Of a stretch of DNA of 46,862 nt, positions 17,471 through 25,922 are shown one piece after another. This stretch comes from Gemmatimonadota bacterium (lineage in GTDB: Bacteria > Gemmatimonadota > Gemmatimonadetes > Palauibacterales > KS3-K002). The notes under the pieces are model-generated. The model saw nothing but the letters and a program-made list of their open reading frames with translations, searched no databases and had not been told where the DNA came from. The stretch is taken from NCBI GenBank assembly GCA_020344215.1, contig CP070815.1, forward strand, positions 743,972 to 790,833, in the 5' to 3' direction. How positions within the stretch are numbered: position 1 is the first letter of the stretch; each line of letters begins with the position of its first letter. The position numbers and the translations under genes are program-made.

Positions 17471-18598
17471 ATGTTCGAACAGCTCCGGGATTGGGAGAGG
17501 AACCGCCACGAGTACGCGAAGGCCTGGAAGGAACGCACCGGCGGAAAGGTGCTGGGCTACTTCTGCACCTATGTCCCCGAGGAAATACTCCACGCGGCGG
17601 GGGTGCTCCCGGTGCGGATCCTCGGGAGCCACGAGCCCCAGGATGTCACCGAGCCCCATATCTTCGGCATGTTCTGTCCCTTCTGCCGGGACTGCCTCGC
17701 CCAGGGGCTCAAAGGGCGGTACGACTATCTCGATGGGATAATGATCGCCCAGTCGTGCCTGCACATCCGCCAGGCGTATACCTCGTGGGAGAAGCACCGG
17801 CCGCGGGAGTTCAGCTACTACCTCTGTATGCCCCACCATGTCCAGAGCCGGCGGGCGTTGCCCTTCTTGACAGGGGAGCTGGTCCAATTCAAGGCAGCCG
17901 TCGAGCAGTGGACGGGGGTGACCATCACCGACGACGACCTCGACGGCGCCATCGACGTGTACAACGAGAACCGCCGCCTGATGCACGCCGTCTACGAGCT
18001 CCGCAAGACCGAGAACCCGCCACTCACCGGTGAGGAGGCGATGGAAATGGTGATCGCCTCCCAGATGACCGATAAGGCGGAGCACAACGAGGAGCTCAAG
18101 AGGGTCCTGAGCGAATTGCCCAAGCGGCAAGACGGTCGGCAGACCGGTGTCCGTCTGATGATCATCGGCAGTGAGGACGACGACACCGAGTTCATCAACA
18201 TGGTCGAGTCGTGCGGGGCGACGTTCGTTGTCGACGAACACTGCACGGGCACACGCTACTTCTGGAACGAGGTGGAGCCACGGCAGAATCGGCTGGAGGC
18301 CATCGCCGCGCGCTACATCGAGCGCGTCCCGTGCCCTTCGAAAGACTGGGTGGAGCGAACGAGAATCCGCCATATCCTCGAGCTGGCCAGGGAGTGGAAG
18401 GTCGACGGTGCGGTCGTCATGCAGCAGAAGTTCTGCGACCCGCACGAGATCGACACTCCCGCCGTACGCAAGGCTCTCGAGAACGAAGGTATCAAGACGC
18501 TGTTCCTCGAGTTCGATGTCACCGTGCCCGTCGGGCAGTTCAAGGTGAGGGTGGAGGCGTTCCTCGAGATGTTCGCCGAGGAAGACCTCTTCGACTAG
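17471..18598 (+). CDS. bzdN: Benzoyl-CoA reductase substrate-binding subunit, BzdN/BcrC type
   Basis: A 375-residue member of the 2-hydroxyglutaryl-CoA dehydratase beta/D-component family. With BzdO it forms the module that holds the benzoyl-CoA and Fe-S centre and performs the Birch-like two-electron ring reduction. Family features seen: [20 protein letters not shown] near the start, the Cys-rich [40 protein letters not shown] in the middle, [13 protein letters not shown], and [16 protein letters not shown] near the end. The cysteines in these segments include the candidate cluster ligands. AAGGAGG precedes the ATG. The Azoarcus-type name fits because the following order is N-O-P-Q with short ATPase subunits. 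Confidence 0.88.
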   Translation: MFEQLRDWERNRHEYAKAWKERTGGKVLGYFCTYVPEEILHAAGVLPVRILGSHEPQDVTEPHIFGMFCPFCRDCLAQGLKGRYDYLDGIMIAQSCLHIRQAYTSWEKHRPREFSYYLCMPHHVQSRRALPFLTGELVQFKAAVEQWTGVTITDDDLDGAIDVYNENRRLMHAVYELRKTENPPLTGEEAMEMVIASQMTDKAEHNEELKRVLSELPKRQDGRQTGVRLMIIGSEDDDTEFINMVESCGATFVVDEHCTGTRYFWNEVEPRQNRLEAIAARYIERVPCPSKDWVERTRIRHILELAREWKVDGAVVMQQKFCDPHEIDTPAVRKALENEGIKTLFLEFDVTVPVGQFKVRVEAFLEMFAEEDLFD

Positions 18599-18611
18599 CG
18601 AGAGACCGAGA

Positions 18612-19919
18612 ATGGCCAGCAAACAAATCTACGAGACTAAGCCCTTGCAGTGCTGGGGCAAGGCGAAGGAGATCCGCAAGGACTACTACCTGAACTACGC
18701 GCAGGCCCGTGAGAAAGGTGGGATCAGGTGGGCCGGCGGCGCTTGGACCTTCGGCGCCGTTCCCTGCGGGCTCGGCGACGATGTCTATAGCCTGACCAGC
18801 GAGCCGTATGCCGCGTCGATCGCCGCCGATAAGGATTTCTCGATGAAGTGCCTGGAGGCGACCGAGCGGGCGGGCTACGCGCGCGATCTCTGCTCTTACA
18901 TGCGCAACTACTGGGGCTCGGTCATCCTGGACGAGTACCTCTGGGGCGGTCCGTTCCCGAAGCCCGACTTCATCTGGCAGGACCACATCTGTTGCAGTCA
19001 CGCCAAGTGGTATCAGGTGGTGTGCGATCTGGAACCGGGTATCCCCCACTTCTGTATCGATGTGGCGGTCGGGCCGTCGGGCGAGCTCAACGACAACAAG
19101 CTGGACTACGTCGTCGGCCAGCTGCACGATGGCATCGAGTGGCTGGAGAAAGTGACCGGGCGGAAGTACGAGGATGGGAGGCTGATAGAAGCGGTCTACA
19201 ACGAGTGCCGGGCGACTTCGCTCTGGGCTGATATCTGCTGCCTGAACAAGGCGGTTCCCGCGCCGCTCGACGAGAAGACGATGTTCTCGCTCTACGTCCA
19301 CGGAACTCTGATGAAGCACAGCAAGGTCGTGGCCGACTTCTATCAAGAGCTTCGTGACGAGGTAGCAGAGCGGGTGCAGAACCAGATCGCCGCAATCCCC
19401 AACGAGCGCTGCCGGCTGATGTCGGACACACAGCCGCCCTGGGGCTTTCTGGGCCTGTTTCGCTACCTTGAGGACTACGGCGCCGTTTCGGTGGGCTCGC
19501 TCTACACGTTCGGCCTGATCGGCATGTGGGAGGAGATGTCGGATGGTAGCTGGGGTCCGCGTACCACCCCGCAGGAGCAGGGGATCGAGATCAAGGACCG
19601 CGATCAGGCACTGCGTATCCTAGCCGAGTGGAACCTCAACAAGCCCGAGTGGCAGCACTTCTACTCACCGCATCTCAAGACCGAGATGATGGTCCGGATT
19701 GCCAAGGAGTGGTCGCTGAACGGTGTACTGCTCCACTACAACCGCGGCTGCGAGGGTCTGAGCTTGGGTATCGCCGAGAACCGGCTGGGGCTGATCGAGG
19801 CCGGTTTCCCGGTGATGACTTTCGAGGGGAACATGGGTGACGAGCGCGAGTTCGACCTGGCGCGTACCAAGGCGCGCATCGACACCTTCATGGAAACTCT
19901 GGGCTACGAGAGAAACTGA
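18612..19919 (+). CDS. bzdO: Benzoyl-CoA reductase substrate-binding subunit, BzdO/BcrB type
   Basis: The larger HgdB-family partner (435 residues) of the benzoyl-CoA reductase catalytic module. Recognisable segments: a conserved N-terminal block with [36 protein letters not shown], the [13 protein letters not shown] region, [18 protein letters not shown], and the C-terminal [20 protein letters not shown] with the Cys that marks this subunit. It is longer than BzdN, as in Azoarcus/Aromatoleum where BzdO is about 450 residues. It lies 13 bases after bzdN and 17 before the first ATPase gene. No truncation or missing block is evident. Confidence 0.88.
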   Translation: MASKQIYETKPLQCWGKAKEIRKDYYLNYAQAREKGGIRWAGGAWTFGAVPCGLGDDVYSLTSEPYAASIAADKDFSMKCLEATERAGYARDLCSYMRNYWGSVILDEYLWGGPFPKPDFIWQDHICCSHAKWYQVVCDLEPGIPHFCIDVAVGPSGELNDNKLDYVVGQLHDGIEWLEKVTGRKYEDGRLIEAVYNECRATSLWADICCLNKAVPAPLDEKTMFSLYVHGTLMKHSKVVADFYQELRDEVAERVQNQIAAIPNERCRLMSDTQPPWGFLGLFRYLEDYGAVSVGSLYTFGLIGMWEEMSDGSWGPRTTPQEQGIEIKDRDQALRILAEWNLNKPEWQHFYSPHLKTEMMVRIAKEWSLNGVLLHYNRGCEGLSLGIAENRLGLIEAGFPVMTFEGNMGDEREFDLARTKARIDTFMETLGYERN

Positions 19920-19936
19920 CGAGCCGGGAATCGCCC

Positions 19937-20704
19937 ATGACAACTGCAGGAATCGACATGGGGTCCAAGACCATCAAGGTCGTGATCCTCCGAGACACTG
20001 AGATAGTCGGCAAGAGCATGACTCTCGCCGGGTTCGAGAACCGGGAGGCCGCCGAGCAGGCGTTCGCCGCGGCACTCGATGATGCCGGGCTCAGAGCCGA
20101 CGATGTGGAACGCGTCGTGGCCACCGGGGCCGGACGCGGCAACGCCCCCTACACAGAGCGGGACATCTCCGAGGTGGCCAGCGACGCCAGGGGGGTTATC
20201 AAGCTGTACCCTGCGGCACGCACCGTGATCGACGTGGGCGCGGAGGAGGGGCGGGCGATCCGCTGCAACGAGCAGGGCAAGGTGCTGGACTTCGCGCTCA
20301 ACGAGAAATGCGCCGCCGGAGCAGGTGCGTTCACCGAGTCGATGAGCCGCGCCCTGGAAGTGGCGATCGAGGATCTGGGTCAGATGTCTCTCAACTCGAC
20401 GACCGCGATCCCGATGAACGCGCAGTGCGCCGTCTTCGCCGAATCGGAGGTCGTGTCGCTGCTGCACAACAAGGTCGCCAAGCAGGACATCGCCAGGGCG
20501 GTGCACGACGCGATAGCGAGCCGCATCGTCTCGCTGGCGCGGAAGATCGGCTTCGAGCCCGACGTGGTTCTCATTGGCGGAGTGGCGCACAACGTCGGCT
20601 TCGTCGATTCGCTGCAAAGGGCTCTGGAATGCGAGGTGGTCATACCTGATCACCCCGATTACATCGGGGCCTACGGCGCCGCGTTGGCTGCGGCGGAAGG
20701 CTGA
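19937..20704 (+). CDS. bzdP: Benzoyl-CoA reductase ATPase subunit, BzdP/BcrD type
   Basis: 255 residues of the BadF/BadG/BcrA/BcrD ASKHA-fold ATPase family. Its dimer with BzdQ holds a bridging [4Fe-4S] cluster and drives electrons to the catalytic module at the cost of ATP. Seen: phosphate-1 GIDMGSKTIK, cluster Cys in NEKCAAGAGAF and in [10 protein letters not shown], and C-terminal adenosine motif LIGGVAHNVGF. The phosphate-2 motif is VIDVGAEEGRAI rather than the common DMGGQDxK, a variation I associate with the BcrD side of such pairs. It follows bzdO by 17 bases. Confidence 0.88.
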   Translation: MTTAGIDMGSKTIKVVILRDTEIVGKSMTLAGFENREAAEQAFAAALDDAGLRADDVERVVATGAGRGNAPYTERDISEVASDARGVIKLYPAARTVIDVGAEEGRAIRCNEQGKVLDFALNEKCAAGAGAFTESMSRALEVAIEDLGQMSLNSTTAIPMNAQCAVFAESEVVSLLHNKVAKQDIARAVHDAIASRIVSLARKIGFEPDVVLIGGVAHNVGFVDSLQRALECEVVIPDHPDYIGAYGAALAAAEG

Positions 20705-20731
20705 GTGCGCCCGCGGAAGAGGAAATGATCG

Positions 20732-21601
20732 ATGACTGAGTACTGGCGTTGGAAGGAAACCCGCTGGCACGACGAGGACAGGGACTGGCGCGACGGCGAG
20801 CTCATCACCGCGGGCGTGGACGTGGGTTCCGTCTCTTCCCAGGCGGTCGTAATGGTGGACGGCGAGCTCTACGCCTTCTCCAATATGCGCACCGGCTCCG
20901 ACAGTCCCGAGAGCGCTCGCAAGGCGATGGATTGGGCTATCGAGGGAACGGGGCTGACGCTGGACGACGTCGGCTTCGTGGTGGGAACCGGCTACGGCCG
21001 AGTCAACGTGCCGTTCTCGGACAAGGCCATCACCGAGATCGCCTGCCACGCCCGCGGTGCGAACTACATGTACGGCCCCAGCGTACGGACCGTCCTCGAC
21101 ATGGGCGGCCAGGACTGTAAGGTGATACGCTGCGATGAACGAGGTAAGGTCGGCGCCTTCGTCATGAACGACAAATGCGCGGCCGGGACGGGACGCGGCA
21201 TGGAAGTGTTCGCCGACCTGCTGGCGATCCCGATCGAGGAGGTGGGTGAGCTCTCGCTGCAGGTAGAGGAAGAGCCGCCACCGGTATCGTGTACATGCGT
21301 GGTTTTCGCCAAGTCCGAGGCAACCGCCCTGCTGCGCGAGGGTTGGCCTAAGAGCAAGGTCCTGGCTGCCTACTGTTCCGCCATGGCGCACAGGGTGGTC
21401 ACGCTGCTCGAGCAGGTCGGCATCGAGGAAGACTTCGCCATCACGGGCGGGATCGCCAAGAACATCGGTATCGTAAGTAGGCTCGAGGGCGAGATAGGGA
21501 TCAAGGCGCTGCCTGCCAAGTTCGACACCCAGATCGCGGGCGGCGTCGGCGGCGCGCTCTTCGCCCAGAGCTTGCTGAAGAAGAAGCTCGGCGCGAACTG
21601 A
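20732..21601 (+). CDS. bzdQ: Benzoyl-CoA reductase ATPase subunit, BzdQ/BcrA type
   Basis: 289 residues; the second ASKHA ATPase of the first reductase. An N-terminal extension of about 26 charged and Trp-rich residues (WRWKETRWHDEDRDWRDGE) precedes the phosphate-1 loop GVDVGSVSSQAVV; this extension is a feature of the BzdQ side. Other motifs: DMGGQDCKVIR (phosphate-2), cluster Cys in [11 protein letters not shown] and CTCVVFAKSE, and ITGGIAKNIGIV. At 289 residues it matches the Azoarcus-type subunit and not the roughly 440-residue BcrA/BadF of Thauera and Rhodopseudomonas, which is the main basis for calling this reductase Azoarcus-type. GAAGAGG precedes the start. Confidence 0.88.
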   Translation: MTEYWRWKETRWHDEDRDWRDGELITAGVDVGSVSSQAVVMVDGELYAFSNMRTGSDSPESARKAMDWAIEGTGLTLDDVGFVVGTGYGRVNVPFSDKAITEIACHARGANYMYGPSVRTVLDMGGQDCKVIRCDERGKVGAFVMNDKCAAGTGRGMEVFADLLAIPIEEVGELSLQVEEEPPPVSCTCVVFAKSEATALLREGWPKSKVLAAYCSAMAHRVVTLLEQVGIEEDFAITGGIAKNIGIVSRLEGEIGIKALPAKFDTQIAGGVGGALFAQSLLKKKLGAN

Positions 21602-21637
21602 GCGGGCAGCTGCCGTGCCGGGGAAGGAGGTCGAGAC

Positions 21638-21919
21638 TTGAAGGCGCACTACGGATACAAGGACGGCGCCGGCGACTTCTTCATCATCATCGATACCGAC
21701 AAGTGTGCCGAGTGCGAGGACCGAGGCTGCGCTTCCGCCTGCCCGGAGGGGGTCCTGGAGATCATCACCGACGATTACGACGATGAGGTCGCGGCGGTCG
21801 TCGAGGATCACCGCAAGAAGATCAAGTACTCGTGCGCGCCCTGTAAGCCCGACCGGGACCGAGCACCTCTCCCCTGCGTCACGGCCTGTGCACCCGGCGC
21901 GCTCACCCATTCGTGGTGA
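21638..21919 (+). CDS. 2[4Fe-4S] ferredoxin-like protein of the reductase operon
   Basis: A 93-residue protein with two groups of four cysteines: C23, C26, C31, C35 (CAECEDRGCASACP) and C66, C69, C80, C84 (CAPC...CVTAC). The spacing inside each group is wider than in clostridial ferredoxins, and 30 acidic residues separate them, so the fold is unusual. It probably carries electrons to the benzoyl-CoA reductase or belongs to the BzdV-like oxidoreductase encoded 75 bases downstream. It is placed where bzdM (ferredoxin) lies in Azoarcus. Start codon is TTG at 21638, supported by AAGGAGG 8 bases upstream. Confidence 0.8.
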   Translation: MKAHYGYKDGAGDFFIIIDTDKCAECEDRGCASACPEGVLEIITDDYDDEVAAVVEDHRKKIKYSCAPCKPDRDRAPLPCVTACAPGALTHSW

Positions 21920-21994
21920 GGCCCCTGCCAACGGCGTCGGGATGACCGCCCCCGCCCCCGCCCCCTGCCCCCCGCGCCCGCGAGGACCGGCTCG

Positions 21995-24562
21995 ATGATC
22001 ACACTGACCATTGACGGTGCAGAGATCCAGGCTCGGGACGGAGCGACGATCCTGGACGCGGCCGATGCCGCCGGGATCTACATCCCGCGTCTTTGCCACC
22101 ATCCCGCCCTGCCGGCGGTCGACCCGGAGGAACTCGAGCCGTGGGAGGAGGTCTTCCAGGGACGCGACTCGAGGCGTCATTTGACCGCGACGAGTCCCAC
22201 CGAGAGACCTCGCGGCAACGGCGGCTACGAGGGCTGCCTTCTGTGCCTCGTAATGGTCGATGGGCAGGTCGAGCCCGCCAGGGCCTGTGCCACGCGCGTC
22301 GCAGAAGGCATGCGCGTGACGACCTCGGATGGTGAGATCGAGTCGCGGCGCCGGGCGAAGCTCAGGGCACTCTTCAGCTCCCACCCCCACGCCTGTGTGC
22401 AGTGCGCGCAGCGGGCCGGCTGCGCCCTCGAGCCCTGCTCGACGAACGTGGCCCCAGAAGAGCGCTGTTGCCCCATCTTCCACAATTGTGAGCTGCGCAA
22501 GGTCGCGGAACACGTCGGCATTCCCGACGACACGCCGCGCTATCAGCCTGCACGACTGGCCTGCGTGGCGGACGAGCCGCTCTACCTCAGAGACCACAAT
22601 CTTTGCATCGGCTGCCTGCGCTGTGTTCGCATGTGCCGCGATGTAAGGAAGGTCGATGCGCTCGGCTTCGTGCTGGGCGAGGACGGAGCGCCCGTGGTAG
22701 GCACGAAGGCGCCTACCTTGATGGAGTCGGGTTGCCGCTTCTGCTCGAGCTGTGTGGAGGTCTGCCCCACGGGGGCACTGCGCCTCACGTTCGAGGATCC
22801 GAGGCTGGATGGCGACCGGGCCACCCGCTGCGTCGCCGATTGTCCCGCCGGAATGGATGTACCTCGCTACCTGCGCGAGATCAGGCGCGGCGCGTTCGCC
22901 CGTGCCGAGGCCGTTATCCGCGAGGCGGCCCCGTTGCCCCAGGTCCTGGGCCAGGTCTGTTTCCATCCATGCGAGGACTACTGTCTGCGCGGGGAACTGT
23001 CCGAGCCGGTCGCGATCTGCGCGCTCAAGCGGGCCGCGCTCGATCATGCGGGCGCGGCAATCTGGAAATCGCGCCTCCAGCAGGGTCCCGCGACCGGCAA
23101 GCGCGTCGCCGTCATCGGTGCTGGGCCCGCCGGTCTCACCGCCGCCTGGTTCCTCAGGCTCAAGGGGCACGAGGTTGTGCTGATCGACTCCCAGCACCTG
23201 CCCGGCGGATGGCTTCGTGACGGCATTCCTCGCTATCGCCTCTCGCGCGATGCGCTCGACGCCGACGTAAGGGAGATCGTCGAGCTCGGTGTCGAGCTCA
23301 AGATGGGGGTCGAGGTAGGGAAGGACCTCGGCTTCGAGAGCGTTCGTGAGGCGCATGACGCCGTCTTCGTTGCTGCGGGCGCACGAAGAGCCAGGCAGCT
23401 TTCTTGCGACGGCGCCGAGCGCCCCGAGGTCGAGAGCGGTCTTGAGCTCCTGAAGCGTCTCGCCGTCGAGGGTGACGCCGACCACCCGCGGTTCAGCGGC
23501 GGAAAGGTCGTCGTCATCGGTGGCGGCGATGTGGCGATCGACGTAGCTCGGACGGCTCTGCGCTTGGGACCGGACGAGGTCCACCTCTACTGCCTCGAGG
23601 GACGCGGGGAGATGCCGGCGCACGGTCGGGAGGTTGCGGAGGCCGAGCGTGAAGGGGTCGTGGTTCATAACGGTTGGGGGCCGGCGCTGATCGCGGGCGC
23701 GGTCGAGCTAGAGCGTGTCGATTTCCACAAATGTGTCTCGCTGTTTGATGACCAGGGAAACTTCGCACCCGAGCTCGACGCGACGGTCCAGATCTCGCAG
23801 GCGGCCGACCGCGTTCTCGTCGCTATAGGGCAGGAGCCGGCCCTCGGTTTCCTCGCGAGTGTGGAGCGCATCGAGTTGACGGGGGCCGGTAACATCGAGG
23901 TGAACGCGGGCTCGATGGCGACCTCGATCGAGGGCGTTTTCGCCGGCGGGGACGTCGTGTCGGGCCCGGCATCGGTTGTGGAAGCGATCGCGCACGGCCG
24001 CCGGGCCGCGTCGGGCATCGACCGCTACCTCGGTGGCGATGGCGACATCTACTTGCCCTTGCTTGACGAGACCGAGCCCGATACGGAGTTGGGCCTAGTC
24101 GACGGCTTCTCCGATCTCGAGCGAGCCCCGATATCGCGCCTATCTGCCGCCGAAGCGATCCGCTCCTTCACCATCCTGGAGATGGGCTACGCTCCCGGCG
24201 ACGCCGAGCGCGAGGCCGACCGCTGTCTGCGTTGCGACCTCAGGTTGCTCATCCCACCGGCGCTCGCGCCGCCCGAGCCCTGGCTGGAGCTCACGAGCGA
24301 GAACGTCGCCGGGGTGCCGGCATCGGAAGGGGTGTATCAGCTGCTCGACGAGGACAAGATCGTCTACGCGATCAAGGGCGTGGACGACCTGAGGAGCGCG
24401 TTGTCACAAATAGTGGCGACTTCCACGAAGGCCAAGTTCTTCCTCTTCGATCAGGATCCCATGTACTCGAAGCGGGAGAGCGAGCTGATCCAAGAGTACC
24501 TGCGTGCCCACGGCTGCATGCCGCCCGGCGAAGGCGAGGACGACCTCGATGACCTGTTCTAG
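21995..24562 (+). CDS. bzdV: BzdV-like multidomain NAD(P)H:ferredoxin-type oxidoreductase
   Basis: An 855-residue iron-sulfur flavoprotein. Order of domains: NuoG-like [2Fe-2S] domain (C34, C81, C84, C98); a His/Cys cluster motif (H132, C134, C137, C143); two [4Fe-4S] sites (CIGCLRCVRMC at 204-214 and CRFCSSCVEVC at 247-257); a GltD-like module with its own cysteines (279-330), FAD site GAGPAG (375-380), NAD(P) site GGGDVAIDVA, and GVFAGGDVV; then a C-terminal tail of about 85 residues that looks like a degenerate GIY-YIG fold. The 46-residue spacing between C34 and C81 is far wider than in ordinary NuoG. Likely role: moving electrons from NAD(P)H to the ferredoxin used by the reductase, as proposed for BzdV. 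Whether it bifurcates electrons is unknown. Confidence 0.78.
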   Translation: MITLTIDGAEIQARDGATILDAADAAGIYIPRLCHHPALPAVDPEELEPWEEVFQGRDSRRHLTATSPTERPRGNGGYEGCLLCLVMVDGQVEPARACATRVAEGMRVTTSDGEIESRRRAKLRALFSSHPHACVQCAQRAGCALEPCSTNVAPEERCCPIFHNCELRKVAEHVGIPDDTPRYQPARLACVADEPLYLRDHNLCIGCLRCVRMCRDVRKVDALGFVLGEDGAPVVGTKAPTLMESGCRFCSSCVEVCPTGALRLTFEDPRLDGDRATRCVADCPAGMDVPRYLREIRRGAFARAEAVIREAAPLPQVLGQVCFHPCEDYCLRGELSEPVAICALKRAALDHAGAAIWKSRLQQGPATGKRVAVIGAGPAGLTAAWFLRLKGHEVVLIDSQHLPGGWLRDGIPRYRLSRDALDADVREIVELGVELKMGVEVGKDLGFESVREAHDAVFVAAGARRARQLSCDGAERPEVESGLELLKRLAVEGDADHPRFSGGKVVVIGGGDVAIDVARTALRLGPDEVHLYCLEGRGEMPAHGREVAEAEREGVVVHNGWGPALIAGAVELERVDFHKCVSLFDDQGNFAPELDATVQISQAADRVLVAIGQEPALGFLASVERIELTGAGNIEVNAGSMATSIEGVFAGGDVVSGPASVVEAIAHGRRAASGIDRYLGGDGDIYLPLLDETEPDTELGLVDGFSDLERAPISRLSAAEAIRSFTILEMGYAPGDAEREADRCLRCDLRLLIPPALAPPEPWLELTSENVAGVPASEGVYQLLDEDKIVYAIKGVDDLRSALSQIVATSTKAKFFLFDQDPMYSKRESELIQEYLRAHGCMPPGEGEDDLDDLF

Positions 24563-24640
24563 CTCCGGCCTTCCCGGCATCCCCACCAGGGCGGGCCCGG
24601 TCCCCCCGAGCCCACACCCACGCCGTCGCTGACTAGCAAG

Positions 24641-24654
24641 GCCCCGTTTGGGGC
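24641..24654. terminator. Hairpin in the gap between the two reductase units
   Basis: GCCCC-GTTT-GGGGC forms a 5-bp stem with a 4-base loop about 80 bases after the bzdV-like stop. There is no T-run, so termination is uncertain. Further on, 24696-24716 is the only A/T-rich patch in the gap (TTTAGTAATTATTGTTATCC) and is the best candidate for a promoter of the second reductase unit. Confidence 0.35.
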
Positions 24655-24743
24655 TGAGGCGGGATCGAGTGGCAGCGGGCTCGCCTTGCGACCGTTTAGT
24701 AATTATTGTTATCCGTTGACCCCGCTCAAACAGGAGTCTCAGC

Positions 24744-25910
24744 TTGACCGTACAGACCTTCCCCGAGTGGCAGGGCCAGCCGCTGGACGAGGTGCTCTAT
24801 CAGTGCCGCGAGCTGCTGGAGGACGCCGATTTCCCCACGGCTCGCCGCTGGCGCGACGCCGGTGGACAGGTGGTTGGCCACTTCCAGGTCTATTTCCCCG
24901 AAGAGATCGTCCACGCGGCCGGCGTGCTTCCTTTCAAGGTTCGGGGCGCGGCCGTGGAGCCGGTCCAGGCCGATTCGCGGTTCGGTTCGTACCTCTGCTC
25001 TATCCTGAAGACGTCACTGGAGCTCGTGCTGAGCGGACGGATCGAGCTCGATATGTTCGTGACGCACCCTATCTGCGATGCGGCGCGCAACCTGGCGGGC
25101 GTCTGGGGGCGCAACTACTCGTATCCCTGTCAGATCCTCTACCTGCCTCAGAACGCCAACTCGGGTCACGCGGCGGAGTACCTGCGCGGGGAGTATGCGC
25201 GGCTCAAGCGCGGTGTGGAAGAGGTGGCCGGTCGTGAGGTGAGCGATGACGATCTACGCGCCTCCCTGGCTGTGTTCAACGAGAACCGCGCGCTGCTCAG
25301 GGACCTGTATGCGATCAAGCGCGATACGCCGTGGCTGTTGTCGGTCGATGAGGCCTACGTCCTGTTGGCGGTCGGCGGACTGATCCCGCGGGAAGAGCAC
25401 AACGCGCTCCTGAGCTCCGTCCTGCCGCTCATCCGAGACCGGGGAACGAAGCGACAGGACAAGATTCGCGTGGTGTTCGAGGGTGGCTTCTGCGAGCAGC
25501 CGCCGCTCGACCTCATCCGTGCCATCGGTCGCTCGTGCTACGTCGTGGACGACGACCTCCTCATCGGGCTCCGTTGGGTTCTCGATGACGTGCCGCTGAA
25601 TGGCGACCCGCTGCTCAACCTGGCGCAGGCCTATCTGGAGAACTCGTCGTACAGTCCCGTGCAGCATGACTTGCGAAAGCCGAAGGAGCGGATGCTGCTG
25701 AAGCGGATCGGGGACTCGGCTGCGGAGGCCGCCATAGTCACGGCGGCCAAGATGTGCGAGCCCGGTCTGGAGGAGCAGGTGGCGTATACGCGGGCGCTCG
25801 ATGAAGCGAACGTGCCCTACTTCGTGAGCGAATTCGAGGAGAACATGACGAGCTTTGACCACCTGGAGATCCAGCTCGAGACGTTCGTAGAGAACCTTCT
25901 GTTTGACTAG
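24744..25910 (+). CDS. Second benzoyl-CoA reductase-like subunit, BcrC/BadD type
   Basis: A 388-residue HgdB-family protein, first gene of the second unit. Features: GQVVGHFQVYFPEEIVHAAG at the N-terminus (parallel to BzdN but clearly diverged), SYLCSILKTSLELVLSG, FVTHPICDAARNLAGVWGRN, the middle VSDDDLRASLAVFNENRAL, and AKMCEPGLEEQVAYTRAL near the C-terminus. The order of this unit is C-B-A-D, as in Thauera bcrCBAD. The start is TTG at 24744 with AGGAG 7 bases before. Substrate unknown: a substituted benzoyl-CoA, the same benzoyl-CoA, or another unsaturated/aromatic acyl-CoA are all possible. Confidence 0.8.
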   Translation: MTVQTFPEWQGQPLDEVLYQCRELLEDADFPTARRWRDAGGQVVGHFQVYFPEEIVHAAGVLPFKVRGAAVEPVQADSRFGSYLCSILKTSLELVLSGRIELDMFVTHPICDAARNLAGVWGRNYSYPCQILYLPQNANSGHAAEYLRGEYARLKRGVEEVAGREVSDDDLRASLAVFNENRALLRDLYAIKRDTPWLLSVDEAYVLLAVGGLIPREEHNALLSSVLPLIRDRGTKRQDKIRVVFEGGFCEQPPLDLIRAIGRSCYVVDDDLLIGLRWVLDDVPLNGDPLLNLAQAYLENSSYSPVQHDLRKPKERMLLKRIGDSAAEAAIVTAAKMCEPGLEEQVAYTRALDEANVPYFVSEFEENMTSFDHLEIQLETFVENLLFD

Positions 25911-25922
25911 GAGAGTGCGTCT

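Noticed and set aside
16820..18622. 600-residue open frame on the minus strand across dch and bzdN
   Set aside because: Antisense to two genes with clear motifs, and its translation is low-complexity.
19904..23668. 1254-residue open frame on the minus strand across bzdP, bzdQ, ferredoxin and bzdV-like genes
   Set aside because: It lies antisense to four well-supported genes and has no recognisable domain; high GC makes such long shadows.
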